A stretch of DNA of 64,000 nucleotides from Vibrio parahaemolyticus (GTDB lineage Bacteria > Pseudomonadota > Gammaproteobacteria > Enterobacterales > Vibrionaceae). The DNA lies in contig NZ_UHIL01000001.1 in NCBI RefSeq assembly GCF_900460535.1, forward strand, positions 868,001-932,000, read 5' to 3'. Position 1 is the stretch's first letter; every line of letters starts with the position of its first letter. Below the pieces are notes generated by a model that saw only the letters and a program-made list of their open reading frames with translations, did no database searches and was not told the DNA's origin. Below, one piece after another: positions 1 to 8,677 of this stretch. A program made the translations under genes and the position numbers.

Positions 1-252
1 CTGCTTTCCATGCTGCATCACCTTCTTTCTCTGAGATGGTTAAAAGTCGTACATAGTTGGAAAATGATGACAAAAATGGGTATATCCGTTTTTGCTGATC
101 TCTTCAAAACGAGATTTCTTTAGAAGAACAGGATCAATGAATAGTTGAGTGTCTACGTTCAAGAACGGGTCAATTAATCCTGCGTCATGCAGCTTGATCT
201 CGTCTATATGAAAGTGCGCTGAAAACAGAAGCGGTTTCGTAATTTTAGCCAT
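1..252 (-). pseudogene. Frameshifted hypothetical island gene (5' part)
   Basis: A reading frame starts at the ATG at 250-252 (MAKITKPLLFSAHF...) and stops after 70 codons at the TAA at 40-42, directly after ...PTMYDF. If one T is read twice in the run of four T at the stop, the frame stays open to the window edge and gives the plausible continuation LTISEKEGDAAWKA. The gene therefore looks disrupted by a one-base deletion, or by a sequence error in the T run. I do not recognise a function. The N-terminus with its DPFLN and DPVLL motifs resembles hypothetical proteins I associate with mobile islands. The gene runs away from the integrase on the same strand, as island cargo would. The 3' end lies outside the window. 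Confidence 0.6.
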
Positions 253-451
253 CTTTTATACGCCGTTGAGGAGGGTAGAATTTGTTAACTTCCCAAATAT
301 CGAACAATTAACACCCAATTGTTGTGTAGATGATAATCGAATTGTTGATATGAAACCATGTTAGTTGTGCAATGGCTCCAGATTTTTTGATGGTTGTCAA
401 AAGAAGTATTGGCTGATTTGAAGATTAGTTGTAAGGCTTTCTAGGATTTTA

Positions 452-497
452 GGAGCCATGCAAGCAAAAGTCTTCGACCTTCTAACCTCCATGGCTC
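452..497. repeat. Inverted repeat downstream of the integrase
   Basis: GAGCCATG at 453-460 is complementary to CATGGCTC at 490-497, and GGAGCCAT at 452-459 can also pair with ATGGCTCC at 372-379. The repeats sit in the 251-base gap between the integrase stop and the broken cargo gene. They could be part of a terminator for the integrase, although no clear T run follows, or recombination or regulatory sites. Nothing else is visible in this gap. Confidence 0.35.
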
Positions 498-503
498 TAA
501 TAC

Positions 504-1769
504 TTAAAGTAAATAAATGTTGTTGATTACCTTTTGCAATTTTTTGATGCTAACTGATTTACCGTATCTGTCATACGTAATACTGTTTTGTGCGTGTCCT
601 AACAGCTCTGCCGCAAGTAAAGATGACACCTCAGCGTTTTTGAGTTGTGTTGCCACTGTATGACGGAATGAGTGGAAATCGTGGCCACGGCCAAAGCCAA
701 GTTTAGTCTTAAAGCGTCCGAACCACTTGGAAGCAGCTGTGCCAAAGCCATCACGTTCCTCTTTAAGAGCTGGGAACACACGTTCGTGTTGCACGCTATT
801 GATATATTCGATAAACCCGAGCTCCAACAGCTTTTCATGAATAGGGATTAGTCTGCGGCTAGTATTGTTTTTGAGCCTTTGTCCCTTGAGCTTGTCATCA
901 ATGTTGATGACCCATATTCCATCTTTTTTATATATATCTTGGCGGTATAGTTGGCATAGCTCGTTTAAACGTGCACCAGTGAATAGGCCCAGAAGTGGTA
1001 ACCAGTAGTAATGGGGGTGCTTATATTTTTTATGTGTATGGATTTCTGTGCTAAATACTATTTTTAAGTCAGCATGGCTATAAGCTTTTTTGGCTTCACT
1101 ATCCTTGCGAGTTTTCTTGAATCTCATGCTTTTAAATGGATTTATGTCCGTCATTTCCATCTGTAAACACCACTCAAAAAACGACGAACATTTTTGAATG
1201 TAATCTTTGACGCTCTCGGCGCTTAGGGTAGGGAGTTTATGTTTTTTATTAGCTTCTATTAGCTGTTTGCCTTTCATCCCATCAAATTGTTTATGCTTGG
1301 TTGCATTGATTGGATATTGGCCCAACAAGGTACGGACTTCTTCTGCTTGAAGTCTACGAATTTCTTTTATGCTTTTGGCTTTTAGCAGTGCGAGTACGAT
1401 ATGACATTTCGCATAAGCCATATCAATTGTCTTTTGGTTAACGAGGTCTTTTTTGGAGTCTCGGTACATTTCGAGGCATTTGAAAGGATTAAGTGATGCC
1501 GTTTCTGTCTTCGAAACTAAAATTGCAGGTAATGCAGGTTTCGCTGGCTCATGTGATGCCACATTAGAAGGAGTTAGAGGTTGGTTGTTCTGAATTGAAA
1601 TACGAATTTCTAGCTCAAGTTGCAACGCCTTTACAATAGCTGACTGCTTATCGGACGTGCGAAGAGATCGTTTGATTTCATATCGATTGCTGAAGAGATG
1701 TCGATGCGCCACTGGAATCTGGTAGCGGAATTGCCAAATACCACTTTTTGAAATCTGCAGGTTTCGCAT
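504..1769 (-). CDS. Tyrosine site-specific integrase of an ssrA island
   Basis: A 421-residue tyrosine recombinase that would integrate and excise the element at the tmRNA gene. The N-terminus (about residues 8-40, GIWQFRYQIP...EIKRSLRTSD) looks like the DUF6538-type arm-binding region, followed by a SAM-like core-binding domain (about 95-215) and a catalytic domain. The catalytic set is visible: R267 (TGAR), H366 and R369 (HSFRH), H392 (LLGH) and nucleophile Y402 (DRYGKS). The enzyme therefore appears intact. The ATG is preceded by AAGG at 8-base spacing. It lies 86 bases from the 3' end of ssrA and reads into the island, which is the usual arrangement for integrases that use ssrA as their attachment site. 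Confidence 0.93.
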   Translation of the reverse strand: MRNLQISKSGIWQFRYQIPVAHRHLFSNRYEIKRSLRTSDKQSAIVKALQLELEIRISIQNNQPLTPSNVASHEPAKPALPAILVSKTETASLNPFKCLEMYRDSKKDLVNQKTIDMAYAKCHIVLALLKAKSIKEIRRLQAEEVRTLLGQYPINATKHKQFDGMKGKQLIEANKKHKLPTLSAESVKDYIQKCSSFFEWCLQMEMTDINPFKSMRFKKTRKDSEAKKAYSHADLKIVFSTEIHTHKKYKHPHYYWLPLLGLFTGARLNELCQLYRQDIYKKDGIWVINIDDKLKGQRLKNNTSRRLIPIHEKLLELGFIEYINSVQHERVFPALKEERDGFGTAASKWFGRFKTKLGFGRGHDFHSFRHTVATQLKNAEVSSLLAAELLGHAQNSITYDRYGKSVSIKKLQKVINNIYLL

Positions 1770-1801
1770 GTTTCAGTACCTTGTTTTAGTACCAAACAGC
1801 C

Positions 1802-1844
1802 AAAAAAAAGACCGAATCAACGAAAATTCGTTTAGATTCAGTCT
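1802..1844 (-). terminator. ssrA terminator
   Basis: On the minus strand an imperfect hairpin (arms AGACTGAATC and GATTCGGTCT, inner stem AACGAA/TTCGTT) is followed by a run of T. It lies just past the 3' end of tmRNA and would also insulate the integrase from ssrA transcription. Confidence 0.8.
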
Positions 1845-1855
1845 CTTATAGTGAT

Positions 1856-1880
1856 TGGTGGAGCTGGCGGGAGTTGAACC
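1856..1880. other. Probable attachment site in the ssrA 3' end
   Basis: The acceptor-stem and T-arm end of tmRNA (TGGTGGAGCTGGCGGGAG on the plus strand) abuts the integrase gene. Elements of this class, such as the V. cholerae pathogenicity island VPI, recombine into the 3' end of ssrA and restore it. This placement is inferred; the second copy of the core would lie left of the window and I find none between 1 and 1855. Confidence 0.6.
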
Positions 1881-2223
1881 CGCGTCCGAAAACCTTTCAT
1901 CATTGGTACTACATGCTTAGTCGATCTTTAAATTCACCATCCACCTGCGAACCGACACGCTAATGAATGACTATCCTGAATTATAATTCGCCGTTCATCT
2001 CTCAGGCGGGAGAATCCGGGCTAGCGCGTTTGGGTTTGATCTCTCGTTATTCCCCGTCTTACGTGCGGAAGCTAGGGCGAGAGAGCTCTGAGCAGGGTAT
2101 TAAGCTGCTAGTGCGTAGTTTTCGTCGTTTGCGACTATTTTTTTGCGGTTTGTTAACGAGGCCTACCGCACCTCGGCATGCACCTCAGACTTCTGAATTC
2201 CCGTCGAATCCTAAATCAGCCCC
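1856..2223 (-). ncRNA. ssrA: tmRNA (transfer-messenger RNA)
   Basis: A 368-nt tmRNA that rescues stalled ribosomes with SmpB. The 5' end begins GGGGCTGATTTAGGATTCGA and the 3' end reads TTCAACTCCCGCCAGCTCC followed by ACCA, so the two ends form the tRNA-like acceptor stem with an encoded CCA. The tag reading frame lies at 2100-2132 and reads ANDENYALAA then TAA, the standard gamma-proteobacterial proteolysis tag. smpB lies 67 bases upstream on the same strand. The antisense open frame seen across this gene is a shadow. Confidence 0.97.
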
Positions 2224-2290
2224 AAGGTATGATTCGCATAGTAACAGAAAAGACTTAGCTGTCCAGCACTATGCGTTTAAGTGGTCAAGA

Positions 2291-2776
2291 TTAACGCAGT
2301 GTGCTCTTCATTACGCGTGCTTTTTCTCTTGCCCAGTCTTTTTCTTTAAGATCTGTACGTTTATCGTGAAGCTTTTTACCTTTTGCTACACCTATTTTTA
2401 TCTTCACCCAAGAGCGAGACCAGTACAGAGAGAGTGCCGTAAGTGTCATACCTTCACGGTTAATGCGACCGAGTAGGTTGTCAAGTTCACGACGACTCAT
2501 AAGTAGTTTGCGCACACGAGTAGGGTTCGCCACTACGTGTGTCGATGCCTGATTTAAAGGAGTGATTGTCATGCCACTCACAAAGGCTTCACCGTCACGC
2601 ATGAATACGTAACTTTCAGAAATATTGGCTTTACCTTGGCGAAGGGCTTTCACTTCCCAACCTTGGAGCTCCAAGCCAGCTTCGATTTCATCTTCGATGA
2701 AATACTCGTGGCGAGCTTTTTTATTCAGCGCGATAGTGTTACTACCCGCTTTTTGTTTTGATTTTTTCTTTGCCAT
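2291..2776 (-). CDS. smpB: SsrA-binding protein SmpB
   Basis: A 161-residue small basic protein that binds the tRNA-like domain of tmRNA and delivers it to the empty A site of stalled ribosomes. It starts [13 protein letters not shown] and shows the family signatures [23 protein letters not shown] and KGKKLHDKR, with the basic C-terminal tail ([11 protein letters not shown]) that enters the mRNA channel. The reading frame stays open a further 175 codons upstream, but homology begins at this ATG and the upstream part overlaps the divergent ratA. It lies directly upstream of ssrA, so both partners of trans-translation are linked. Confidence 0.97.
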   Translation of the reverse strand: MAKKKSKQKAGSNTIALNKKARHEYFIEDEIEAGLELQGWEVKALRQGKANISESYVFMRDGEAFVSGMTITPLNQASTHVVANPTRVRKLLMSRRELDNLLGRINREGMTLTALSLYWSRSWVKIKIGVAKGKKLHDKRTDLKEKDWAREKARVMKSTLR

Positions 2777-2894
2777 AATGGCGTCATTATACGGGTTGGA
2801 TATCGGATAGGAAATCCTTTTATTTGCGCAATCGTGGAATAAAAGTAAAATTGTCGCGAGCTTTAAATCTGTACATGTATCGATAGGAGTATGT

Positions 2895-3338
2895 ATGAAG
2901 CAAGTCAGCCGTTCTGCGTTGGTGTCTTTTAGTGCAGAACAGATGTTTAATCTGGTCAATGATGTTGCTAAATACCCTGAATTTTTGCCTGGTTGTTCGG
3001 GCTCTCGAATTATTGAGTCTTCGGGTAACGGCATGGTCGCTTCTGTCGATGTTGCGAAAGCGGGCATCAGTAAAACGTTCACTACGTCCAATGAGCTTAT
3101 TCCTGGCCAAGCTATTATGATGAACTTGGTTGATGGTCCGTTTAAAACGCTCCGAGGTGGTTGGATTTTTACTGCGTTGGATGAGCAGGCATGTAAGGTT
3201 GAACTTAAGCTTGAGTTTGAGTTTTCGAGCAAAATGATTGAAATGGCGTTCGGCAAGATTTTTAACGAGCTAACTAGCAATATGGTTAATGCATTTACCA
3301 AACGCGCGAAACAGGTGTACGAGTGTTATGAGTATTGA
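2895..3338 (+). CDS. ratA: RatA-type START-domain protein (coenzyme Q-binding)
   Basis: A 147-residue single-domain protein of the polyketide cyclase/START family, matching E. coli RatA (YfjG) in length and order. Visible family features are [23 protein letters not shown] near the start and the amphipathic C-terminal helix ([18 protein letters not shown]). The family is related to mitochondrial Coq10; E. coli RatA has also been described as a 70S ribosome association inhibitor, and which role dominates here cannot be read from sequence. A good AGGAG lies just before the ATG. Its end overlaps rnfH by 11 bases, so the two are translationally coupled. Confidence 0.9.
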   Translation: MKQVSRSALVSFSAEQMFNLVNDVAKYPEFLPGCSGSRIIESSGNGMVASVDVAKAGISKTFTTSNELIPGQAIMMNLVDGPFKTLRGGWIFTALDEQACKVELKLEFEFSSKMIEMAFGKIFNELTSNMVNAFTKRAKQVYECYEY

Positions 3339-3675
3339 GTCAGACATGATTCACGTTGAGGTCGTGTATGCATTGCCTCATGAGCAACGCGTGTTTAACT
3401 TAGTTGTGAATAACCACGCGACGGTTGAAGAGATCATTCGTCAGTCGGGTGTCTTGGAATTGTATCCAGAAATTGATTTAGCGAAAAACAAAGTAGGTGT
3501 GTTTAGTCGTAATGTAAAACTAGACGCGACCGTACGTGATAAAGACCGCATTGAAATCTATCGCCCTTTATTGGCAGATCCAAAAGAGATTCGTCGTAAG
3601 CGAGCAGAGCAAGCAAAAGCGGCTGGGAATGCCGATCCAGTGACTGGTGGCAAGCCAAATGCTCTGCGCAAGTAA
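3328..3675 (+). CDS. rnfH: RnfH/RatB ubiquitin-fold protein
   Basis: A 115-residue beta-grasp protein. Family features are the N-terminal strand [36 protein letters not shown] and [23 protein letters not shown]. Members are named after the Rnf electron-transport context, but in enteric bacteria and vibrios they sit beside ratA, as here; the biochemical role is not well established. The ATG at 3328 overlaps the ratA end; a second ATG six codons on (MIHVEV) is an alternative start. The C-terminal tail is basic and probably disordered. Confidence 0.88.
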   Translation: MSIESDMIHVEVVYALPHEQRVFNLVVNNHATVEEIIRQSGVLELYPEIDLAKNKVGVFSRNVKLDATVRDKDRIEIYRPLLADPKEIRRKRAEQAKAAGNADPVTGGKPNALRK

Positions 3676-3701
3676 GCAGAATAAGCAATATTTTAGATGA
3701 T

Positions 3702-3730
3702 AAAAAACCTCCCAAGTGGGAGGTTTTTTT
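3702..3730. terminator. Bidirectional terminator between rnfH and bamE
   Basis: AAAAAACCTCCC-AAGT-GGGAGGTTTTTTT forms a GC-rich hairpin with T runs on both strands, so it can end rnfH transcription from the left and bamE transcription from the right. Confidence 0.9.
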
Positions 3731-3775
3731 GCATAAAGGTTTTATGATGCCAATCGATGTAATGACAGGATTGGT

Positions 3776-4135
3776 TTATTGGATCTGTTCGTAAAACGTG
3801 TCACTTTTCGGGAAGTCACCGCTGATATCGGCCAGCGTTCCTTGGTCATTAAAGTTTACGACAAGATCTTTCTGTACTGGGTCACCGTGGCCTGGCGTGT
3901 GATGGTAGATATAATACCAAGTGTTAGGATAGCCATTTTCGATAAGCATTGGCGAGCCAAGTACGAAGCGAACCTGTGCTTTAGTCATCCCAAACTTTAA
4001 TTTATCAACCGCACTTTGTTCTACATAGTTGCCTTGGTTGATATCAATACGATAAACCAGTTTTTCCAATACCGAACATCCTGTCAGCAATGTCATTGCT
4101 AATGGTACGGCAACTAACCACTTCTTTAATTGCAT
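3776..4135 (-). CDS. bamE: Outer-membrane assembly lipoprotein BamE
   Basis: A 119-residue lipoprotein subunit of the BAM complex, which inserts beta-barrel proteins into the outer membrane. The signal peptide ends in the lipobox LLTGC, with the lipidated Cys at residue 20. The SmpA/OmlA core follows: [25 protein letters not shown] and WYYIYH. It sits between rnfH and recN as in E. coli, transcribed convergently to rnfH. Confidence 0.95.
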   Translation of the reverse strand: MQLKKWLVAVPLAMTLLTGCSVLEKLVYRIDINQGNYVEQSAVDKLKFGMTKAQVRFVLGSPMLIENGYPNTWYYIYHHTPGHGDPVQKDLVVNFNDQGTLADISGDFPKSDTFYEQIQ

Positions 4136-4330
4136 AATAATTTCTTAGTAACCTTTAAAATACTGCGCTGATAATAAACAAGCTCGACGCAGATGTAAAA
4201 AGCTATGCGTCGCATGGTAGGGAATCTGACAACGAATTTTGAGTTGAGTTGCATTTATTGGCAGATATTAAGGGGTGATAGGGAGCCTAATGGTGTTTTC
4301 GTTAGCCGAGTCATTGAAGTGATTAATATG

Positions 4331-4363
4331 AAAAGAGTCATCAACTGGAATGCCGATGACTCT
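4331..4363 (-). terminator. recN terminator
   Basis: On the minus strand AGAGTCATC and GATGACTCT pair around a 12-base loop and are followed by TTTTC, just beyond the recN stop codon. Confidence 0.8.
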
Positions 4364-4374
4364 GTGTCATATGG

Positions 4375-6039
4375 TTAGGCGGCGATAAGGAGTTCTTTCG
4401 CGTTAGCTAATGTTGAATCAGTGATTTGGCTACCACCGAGTAAACGAGCCAGTTCTGCCACACGTTGTTCTTCATCTAGTGCGCGCATTTGTGTTTCCGT
4501 TTGACCACCTTTGGTGTGTTTTGCGACAAACATTTGTTGGTGGCCACAACCGGCTACTTGCGGTAAGTGTGTGACACACATGACTTGAGTCGATTCTCCA
4601 AGCTTGCGTAGCATTTTGCCTACTACCGCAGCTGTTGGGCCACTAATACCCACGTCCACCTCATCGAAGATCAAACTTGGCGTATCTACTTTTTGAGCAG
4701 TGATCACTTGGATCGCTAGCGAGATTCGGGATAACTCACCACCTGACGCAACTTTCGCAATTGGTTGTAAAGGTTGACCCGGGTTAGTGGAAACCAAGAA
4801 GCACACACTGTCCATACCCAGTGGCGACGGATGTGTGTTTTCGTTGTTTACTTCAATGCTGAAGACGGCTTTTTCCATGCTCAGTTCGTGCATGCTTTGC
4901 GTGATCAGCTTGTTCAGTTCTTTTGCGTAACGGCTGCGTGATTTATGCAGCTTTTCCGCTTGAGTCAGGAAGCTTTGGTATTTCTGTTCCACTTCTTGAG
5001 CCAATTCATCCAGACGTTCATCAGAGCAATCCAATGCTTCGATTTGTGCTAGAAGGTCTTGGTGATGTTGGTATAACTCATCAGGCATAACATGATGCTT
5101 ACGAGCCATCGACATCACTTTAGAAAAACGCTCTTCGACATAAGCCATACGACCTGGATCAACATCGATGCCATCCAAGTAGCTACGAAGTTCGTTTTTG
5201 GTTTCTTCTAGCTGGATCATCGCGTCAGCCAGCATATTTGGTAGCTCGGCTAATTTTTCATCTAATTCCGCTAATTGAATTAGGGAGTGATTGGCCGATT
5301 GCAAAATACCAAGCGCATTGACTTCTTCACCTTCGTAAATAAGTTCGAGGGCTTGCTGACAGGTAGCGGCGAGTTCACCGCTATTGGACAGTCGTTTGTG
5401 CTCTTGCTCGAGTTCTGCGAATTCTTCTTCACCTAGCGATAGCTCATTCAGTTCTTTGATTTGGTATTCAAGCAACTGTTTTTGCGCCTGATTCTGCTGG
5501 CTGTTTTCCTTGAGTTGCTTGAGGTTATTGTCTGCCTGACGCCAATGTTGGTACGCACTGCGTGTACTCTTTAATAGATTTAAGTGTCCGGCATATTGAT
5601 CCAACATCGCCATTTGGTATTCGCTTTTCATCAGTTGGTGATGCGCGTGTTGTCCATGGATGTTGATTAACAGCTGCCCAAGAGATTTTAATTGTGAAAG
5701 TGGTACTGGGCTGCCGTTGATGAAGGCTCTTGAACGGCCTTCTTTAGTTATGATGCGACGCAAGATACATTCAGTGCCATCCAGCAGATCGTTATCTTCT
5801 AGCCAACGCGTTGCATGTAGGTTGTTGTCCAGTAAAAAGGCGGCACTGACTTCGGTTTTCTCTTCACCTTGACGCACCATACCTGCATCGGCACGTCCGC
5901 CTAGGCACAGACCTAACGCATCAATCGCAATAGATTTACCAGCGCCTGTTTCACCTGTAATGGTGGTCATGCCCTTAGAAAGCTCGAGTTGTAAAGACTT
6001 AACAATCGCAAAATTATTAACACTTAGATGAGCCAGCAT
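4375..6039 (-). CDS. recN: DNA repair ATPase RecN
   Basis: A 554-residue SMC-like protein acting in double-strand break repair and RecA-dependent recombination. Walker A is GETGAGKS at residues 29-36. Two coiled-coil arms occupy roughly residues 150-370 (many E, L, Q and K heptads). The ABC signature SGGELSR and Walker [13 protein letters not shown] lie near residues 440-480. Length matches E. coli (553). Two LexA boxes stand directly before the start, so it should be strongly SOS-induced. Unlike E. coli, where nadK follows directly upstream, a lipoprotein gene intervenes here. Confidence 0.96.
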   Translation of the reverse strand: MLAHLSVNNFAIVKSLQLELSKGMTTITGETGAGKSIAIDALGLCLGGRADAGMVRQGEEKTEVSAAFLLDNNLHATRWLEDNDLLDGTECILRRIITKEGRSRAFINGSPVPLSQLKSLGQLLINIHGQHAHHQLMKSEYQMAMLDQYAGHLNLLKSTRSAYQHWRQADNNLKQLKENSQQNQAQKQLLEYQIKELNELSLGEEEFAELEQEHKRLSNSGELAATCQQALELIYEGEEVNALGILQSANHSLIQLAELDEKLAELPNMLADAMIQLEETKNELRSYLDGIDVDPGRMAYVEERFSKVMSMARKHHVMPDELYQHHQDLLAQIEALDCSDERLDELAQEVEQKYQSFLTQAEKLHKSRSRYAKELNKLITQSMHELSMEKAVFSIEVNNENTHPSPLGMDSVCFLVSTNPGQPLQPIAKVASGGELSRISLAIQVITAQKVDTPSLIFDEVDVGISGPTAAVVGKMLRKLGESTQVMCVTHLPQVAGCGHQQMFVAKHTKGGQTETQMRALDEEQRVAELARLLGGSQITDSTLANAKELLIAA

Positions 6040-6065
6040 TTTTATTTACCTGTATAACTGAACAA

Positions 6066-6085
6066 TACTGTATATGAGAACAGTA
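6066..6085 (-). promoter_or_regulatory. LexA (SOS) box 1 of recN
   Basis: TACTGTATATGAGAACAGTA fits CTGT-N8-ACAG exactly. It lies 27-46 bases before the recN ATG, as in E. coli where recN carries more than one box. Confidence 0.9.
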
Positions 6086-6087
6086 TA

Positions 6088-6107
6088 TACTGTTTCTTTA
6101 TACAGTA
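6088..6107 (-). promoter_or_regulatory. LexA (SOS) box 2 of recN
   Basis: TACTGTTTCTTTATACAGTA again fits CTGT-N8-ACAG exactly, with only two bases separating it from box 1. Side-by-side boxes suggest cooperative LexA binding and tight repression. Confidence 0.88.
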
Positions 6108-6158
6108 AAGATGAGCGGGAATATTTTTATCTAACAGGTTATTTTTTGTGATGAGGTG

Positions 6159-6193
6159 GGAAAAATGAGTCGAAGTCTCGACAACGACTCATT
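6159..6193 (-). terminator. Terminator of the lipoprotein gene
   Basis: On the minus strand AATGAGTCG and CGACTCATT form a perfect 9-bp stem with a 12-base loop and are followed by TTTCCC. It lies just after the stop of the gene at 6207-7397. Confidence 0.7.
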
Positions 6194-6206
6194 GAAATTG
6201 AAAGGG

Positions 6207-7397
6207 TTATGGGCGAGTTGGATTGATCGTCAGTGGCTCTAGTGTCACGACAGCATTAACACTTGCTCCTGGGTGATCGACATACGACGTGTCTTGCATC
6301 AACGTGTAGAAAACGTCAACAAAGTCATCATCGTTGGTAAGCACACCATCTGGAATGGCATCGATGATCTTGTTAGTGATTTGTGGGATGACTGCGTATG
6401 CCTGAACTTGCGGATCTGGGATGGCTTTCAGAACTTCTTCAGCGACTTGCACCAATAGTTTAGCCAGCTGTTTGTAGTCTGTGCCGTCATCTTGCTCCAT
6501 CAGAACAATATCTGCAGCGCCCCAGCGGTAGCGAGACCAGTGAATGATGATTTGATTTGGGTAGTAATCTTGGTTGTCGTAATCCAAGTAAGGAAGCTCT
6601 ACCAGATCAATTGTCGGCTCGTCGCGGCTTGGATTGACACCTGTCACGATGGCGTAAACCTCTGCTTTGCCAGAGATCCACGGTTCTTTGTCATCCGCTA
6701 AGCGAATTTTCTTCAGTTGAGTTGTTTGAATCGGAGCGACATCACTTGTCGCTGCGCTTTGTAGCGTTGGTGAAGATTGTTTTTGACTCTCTGAATAATA
6801 AGGCTGAATTAGAGCTGGCTGACCCAGCTTTTTCATTTCTGCCTGCATCGCCTGTAAGCCTGCTTTGAGCTCTGCAGAGCTGTTGTTATCGACAACTAGA
6901 ACGGGAACGTCAGGAAGCTGATACACATCAAGTTGATGAATTTGCCCGTAAACGTCAAACGCTTCGATGTATTGCCAGCTTTCATCATCACCGCTTGGTT
7001 CAAAGGCAAAGAGTGGTGCAACGTCGCCATTGAGCCATGCTCCTAGCATTTTTTCGTTGGCTAAGCGCACTTCTAGCAATTGATCTGAGAATTCAGTAAT
7101 TCCTTTCCAGCTACGAATTTGAGCGTCGGCTTCAACGAGCTGTTGGCTAAATTCTGCAGTAGGGTTTTGCTCAATGAAAGAGGAGACAGGAACATTGGTT
7201 TGTTGAGCAGTAATATCTCTTCTCAACATTGGCTCAATTGCCGTATAGTTTTCGCTCAGTTGTTGAGCAAGTTCCCGTTTGGTTTGTGTAATGTCGTCCG
7301 CACGCGCATTAGATACGTTTGTCACTTTAGTATCTTCAGATTGGCAGCCAATCAGTGCTAATGTACTGAGAACAGACAGAATGATAGTTTTTTTCAT
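6207..7397 (-). CDS. Lipoprotein of unknown function (DUF3103-like)
   Basis: A 396-residue predicted lipoprotein. The start at 7397 is chosen because it gives a standard signal peptide, MKKTIILSVLSTLALIGC, with lipobox LIGC and Cys18; the frame stays open 23 codons further but those residues do not form a signal. The mature protein is acidic with no membrane segment. It resembles the DUF3103 family known mainly from Vibrio and relatives, from memory and not searched. A conserved-looking C-terminal half contains WISGKAEVYAIVTG, YYPNQIIIHWSRYRWG and PDGVLTNDDDFVD. It interrupts the recN-nadK pair found in enteric bacteria and has its own terminator, so it is probably an independent unit. No function can be assigned. 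Confidence 0.8.
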   Translation of the reverse strand: MKKTIILSVLSTLALIGCQSEDTKVTNVSNARADDITQTKRELAQQLSENYTAIEPMLRRDITAQQTNVPVSSFIEQNPTAEFSQQLVEADAQIRSWKGITEFSDQLLEVRLANEKMLGAWLNGDVAPLFAFEPSGDDESWQYIEAFDVYGQIHQLDVYQLPDVPVLVVDNNSSAELKAGLQAMQAEMKKLGQPALIQPYYSESQKQSSPTLQSAATSDVAPIQTTQLKKIRLADDKEPWISGKAEVYAIVTGVNPSRDEPTIDLVELPYLDYDNQDYYPNQIIIHWSRYRWGAADIVLMEQDDGTDYKQLAKLLVQVAEEVLKAIPDPQVQAYAVIPQITNKIIDAIPDGVLTNDDDFVDVFYTLMQDTSYVDHPGASVNAVVTLEPLTINPTRP

Positions 7398-7590
7398 AGT
7401 ATGTCCTTTATTGATTTTATGAAATAGAGTTAATACTCTATTCATGGTGAGAATATCACCCGACATACTCCATTCAATTTGCTTTTCTGGAATAAGTTAA
7501 ACTTTGCACACAGGATCAAAGTTTATAAATTTCGTTTTAACGGCAGGATATATTGCGTCGCCTTATTAGTAAGTCTTTACGTGTTATCCC

Positions 7591-7628
7591 AAAAAAGAAA
7601 AAAGCCAGCAGCAATCAGCAACTGGCTT
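7591..7628 (-). terminator. nadK terminator
   Basis: On the minus strand AAGCCAG pairs with CTGGCTT and is followed by TTTTTCTTTTTT, immediately after the nadK stop. Confidence 0.8.
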
Positions 7629-7647
7629 AAATTCGTGTTCATGAAAG

Positions 7648-8532
7648 CTAGAATAACTTACTAGACCAACCGAGTTTGTTCCTTAATACGTGATAGTAGC
7701 TGTAGTCTTTCGGATGGATGAGTTTGAGCACATTTGGGCTTTGATAAATGTGGATCTCATCGCCGGGAGAAACTGGCAGCGACACTTGTCCATCACAACT
7801 TACTTCTTGTGTACCGCGATTTTCTGGTGACACAATCAGTTTGATTCTACGTTTGCCATCAACCACCAACGGTCGGCTAGATAAGGTATGAGGGAACATA
7901 GGCACCAGTGAAATGGCATTCAGGCTTGGTGACAGAATAGGGCCACCACCAGAAAGTGAGTATGCTGTCGAGCCTGTTGGTGTGGAGACAATCAACCCAT
8001 CGGCGCGTAAAGAGAAGGCAAAGCTTTCATCAATGTACACCTCAAACTCAATCATATGTGCGATTTGCCCAGGATGGAGCACGGCTTCGTTTAAAGCGGC
8101 GTTATGACTTTTTATTTGACCATGACGATGCACTTCTGCCTCAAGTAAGAAACGCTCTTCTTCAATGTACTCTCCCGCAAGTACGGCTTTGAGTGCCGCT
8201 TGGAAATCGTCTGGGTTTAAATCAGTTAAAAAGCCTAGATTGCCACGGTTTACGCCAATCACAGGCACGTCAAAACGCGATAAAATTCTCGCTGCGCCCA
8301 GCATGTTGCCATCACCACCGACAACTATCGCAAGATCTGCGTTTTTGCCCAACTCAACTAAGCTGGCGAAGTGGTTTTGCGGGATCTCGTCCAAAATCGC
8401 TGCAAGGCGATCGTCAATAAACACTTTGTAACCTTCTGAGGTCAGCCATTCGTAAAGCTCTTTATGAGTCTGAATCGCTTGTTGATCTCTTGGTTTTCCG
8501 ATAATCGCGATCACGTTACATGGATTTTTCAT
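7648..8532 (-). CDS. nadK: NAD kinase
   Basis: A 294-residue enzyme that phosphorylates NAD to NADP in the cytosol. The hallmark GGDGNMLG motif lies at residues 72-79, followed by [13 protein letters not shown] and the [13 protein letters not shown] substrate-binding region. Length agrees with E. coli NadK (292). It is divergent from grpE, as in enteric bacteria, and the 145-base gap contains the grpE heat-shock promoter. Confidence 0.97.
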   Translation of the reverse strand: MKNPCNVIAIIGKPRDQQAIQTHKELYEWLTSEGYKVFIDDRLAAILDEIPQNHFASLVELGKNADLAIVVGGDGNMLGAARILSRFDVPVIGVNRGNLGFLTDLNPDDFQAALKAVLAGEYIEEERFLLEAEVHRHGQIKSHNAALNEAVLHPGQIAHMIEFEVYIDESFAFSLRADGLIVSTPTGSTAYSLSGGGPILSPSLNAISLVPMFPHTLSSRPLVVDGKRRIKLIVSPENRGTQEVSCDGQVSLPVSPGDEIHIYQSPNVLKLIHPKDYSYYHVLRNKLGWSSKLF

Positions 8533-8553
8533 AGCATTTCCGCATTAAAGAGG

Positions 8554-8581
8554 CTTGAATCAGGAATCTTCATCCCCATAA
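8554..8581 (+). promoter_or_regulatory. Sigma-32 heat-shock promoter of grpE
   Basis: CTTGAA at 8554-8559 and CCCCATAA at 8574-8581 are separated by 14 bases, a near-perfect match to the RpoH consensus (CTTGAA, N13-15, CCCCATnT). It lies about 100 bases upstream of the grpE ATG. Confidence 0.9.
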
Positions 8582-8677
8582 TAATGGCAAGTTACCTAAA
8601 TATGCGAATTTTTATGTGGTTAAAGCCCGCAAAACGAGCATGGCTTTAAGGGCATTACGTTGAATTCTGGAGATATC

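Noticed and set aside
1967..2476. 169-codon plus-strand ORF
   Set aside because: It runs antisense through tmRNA and smpB; both genes are certain.
2291..3301. Long 336-codon frame containing smpB
   Set aside because: The N-terminal 175 codons overlap ratA antisense and have no homology; smpB starts at 2776.
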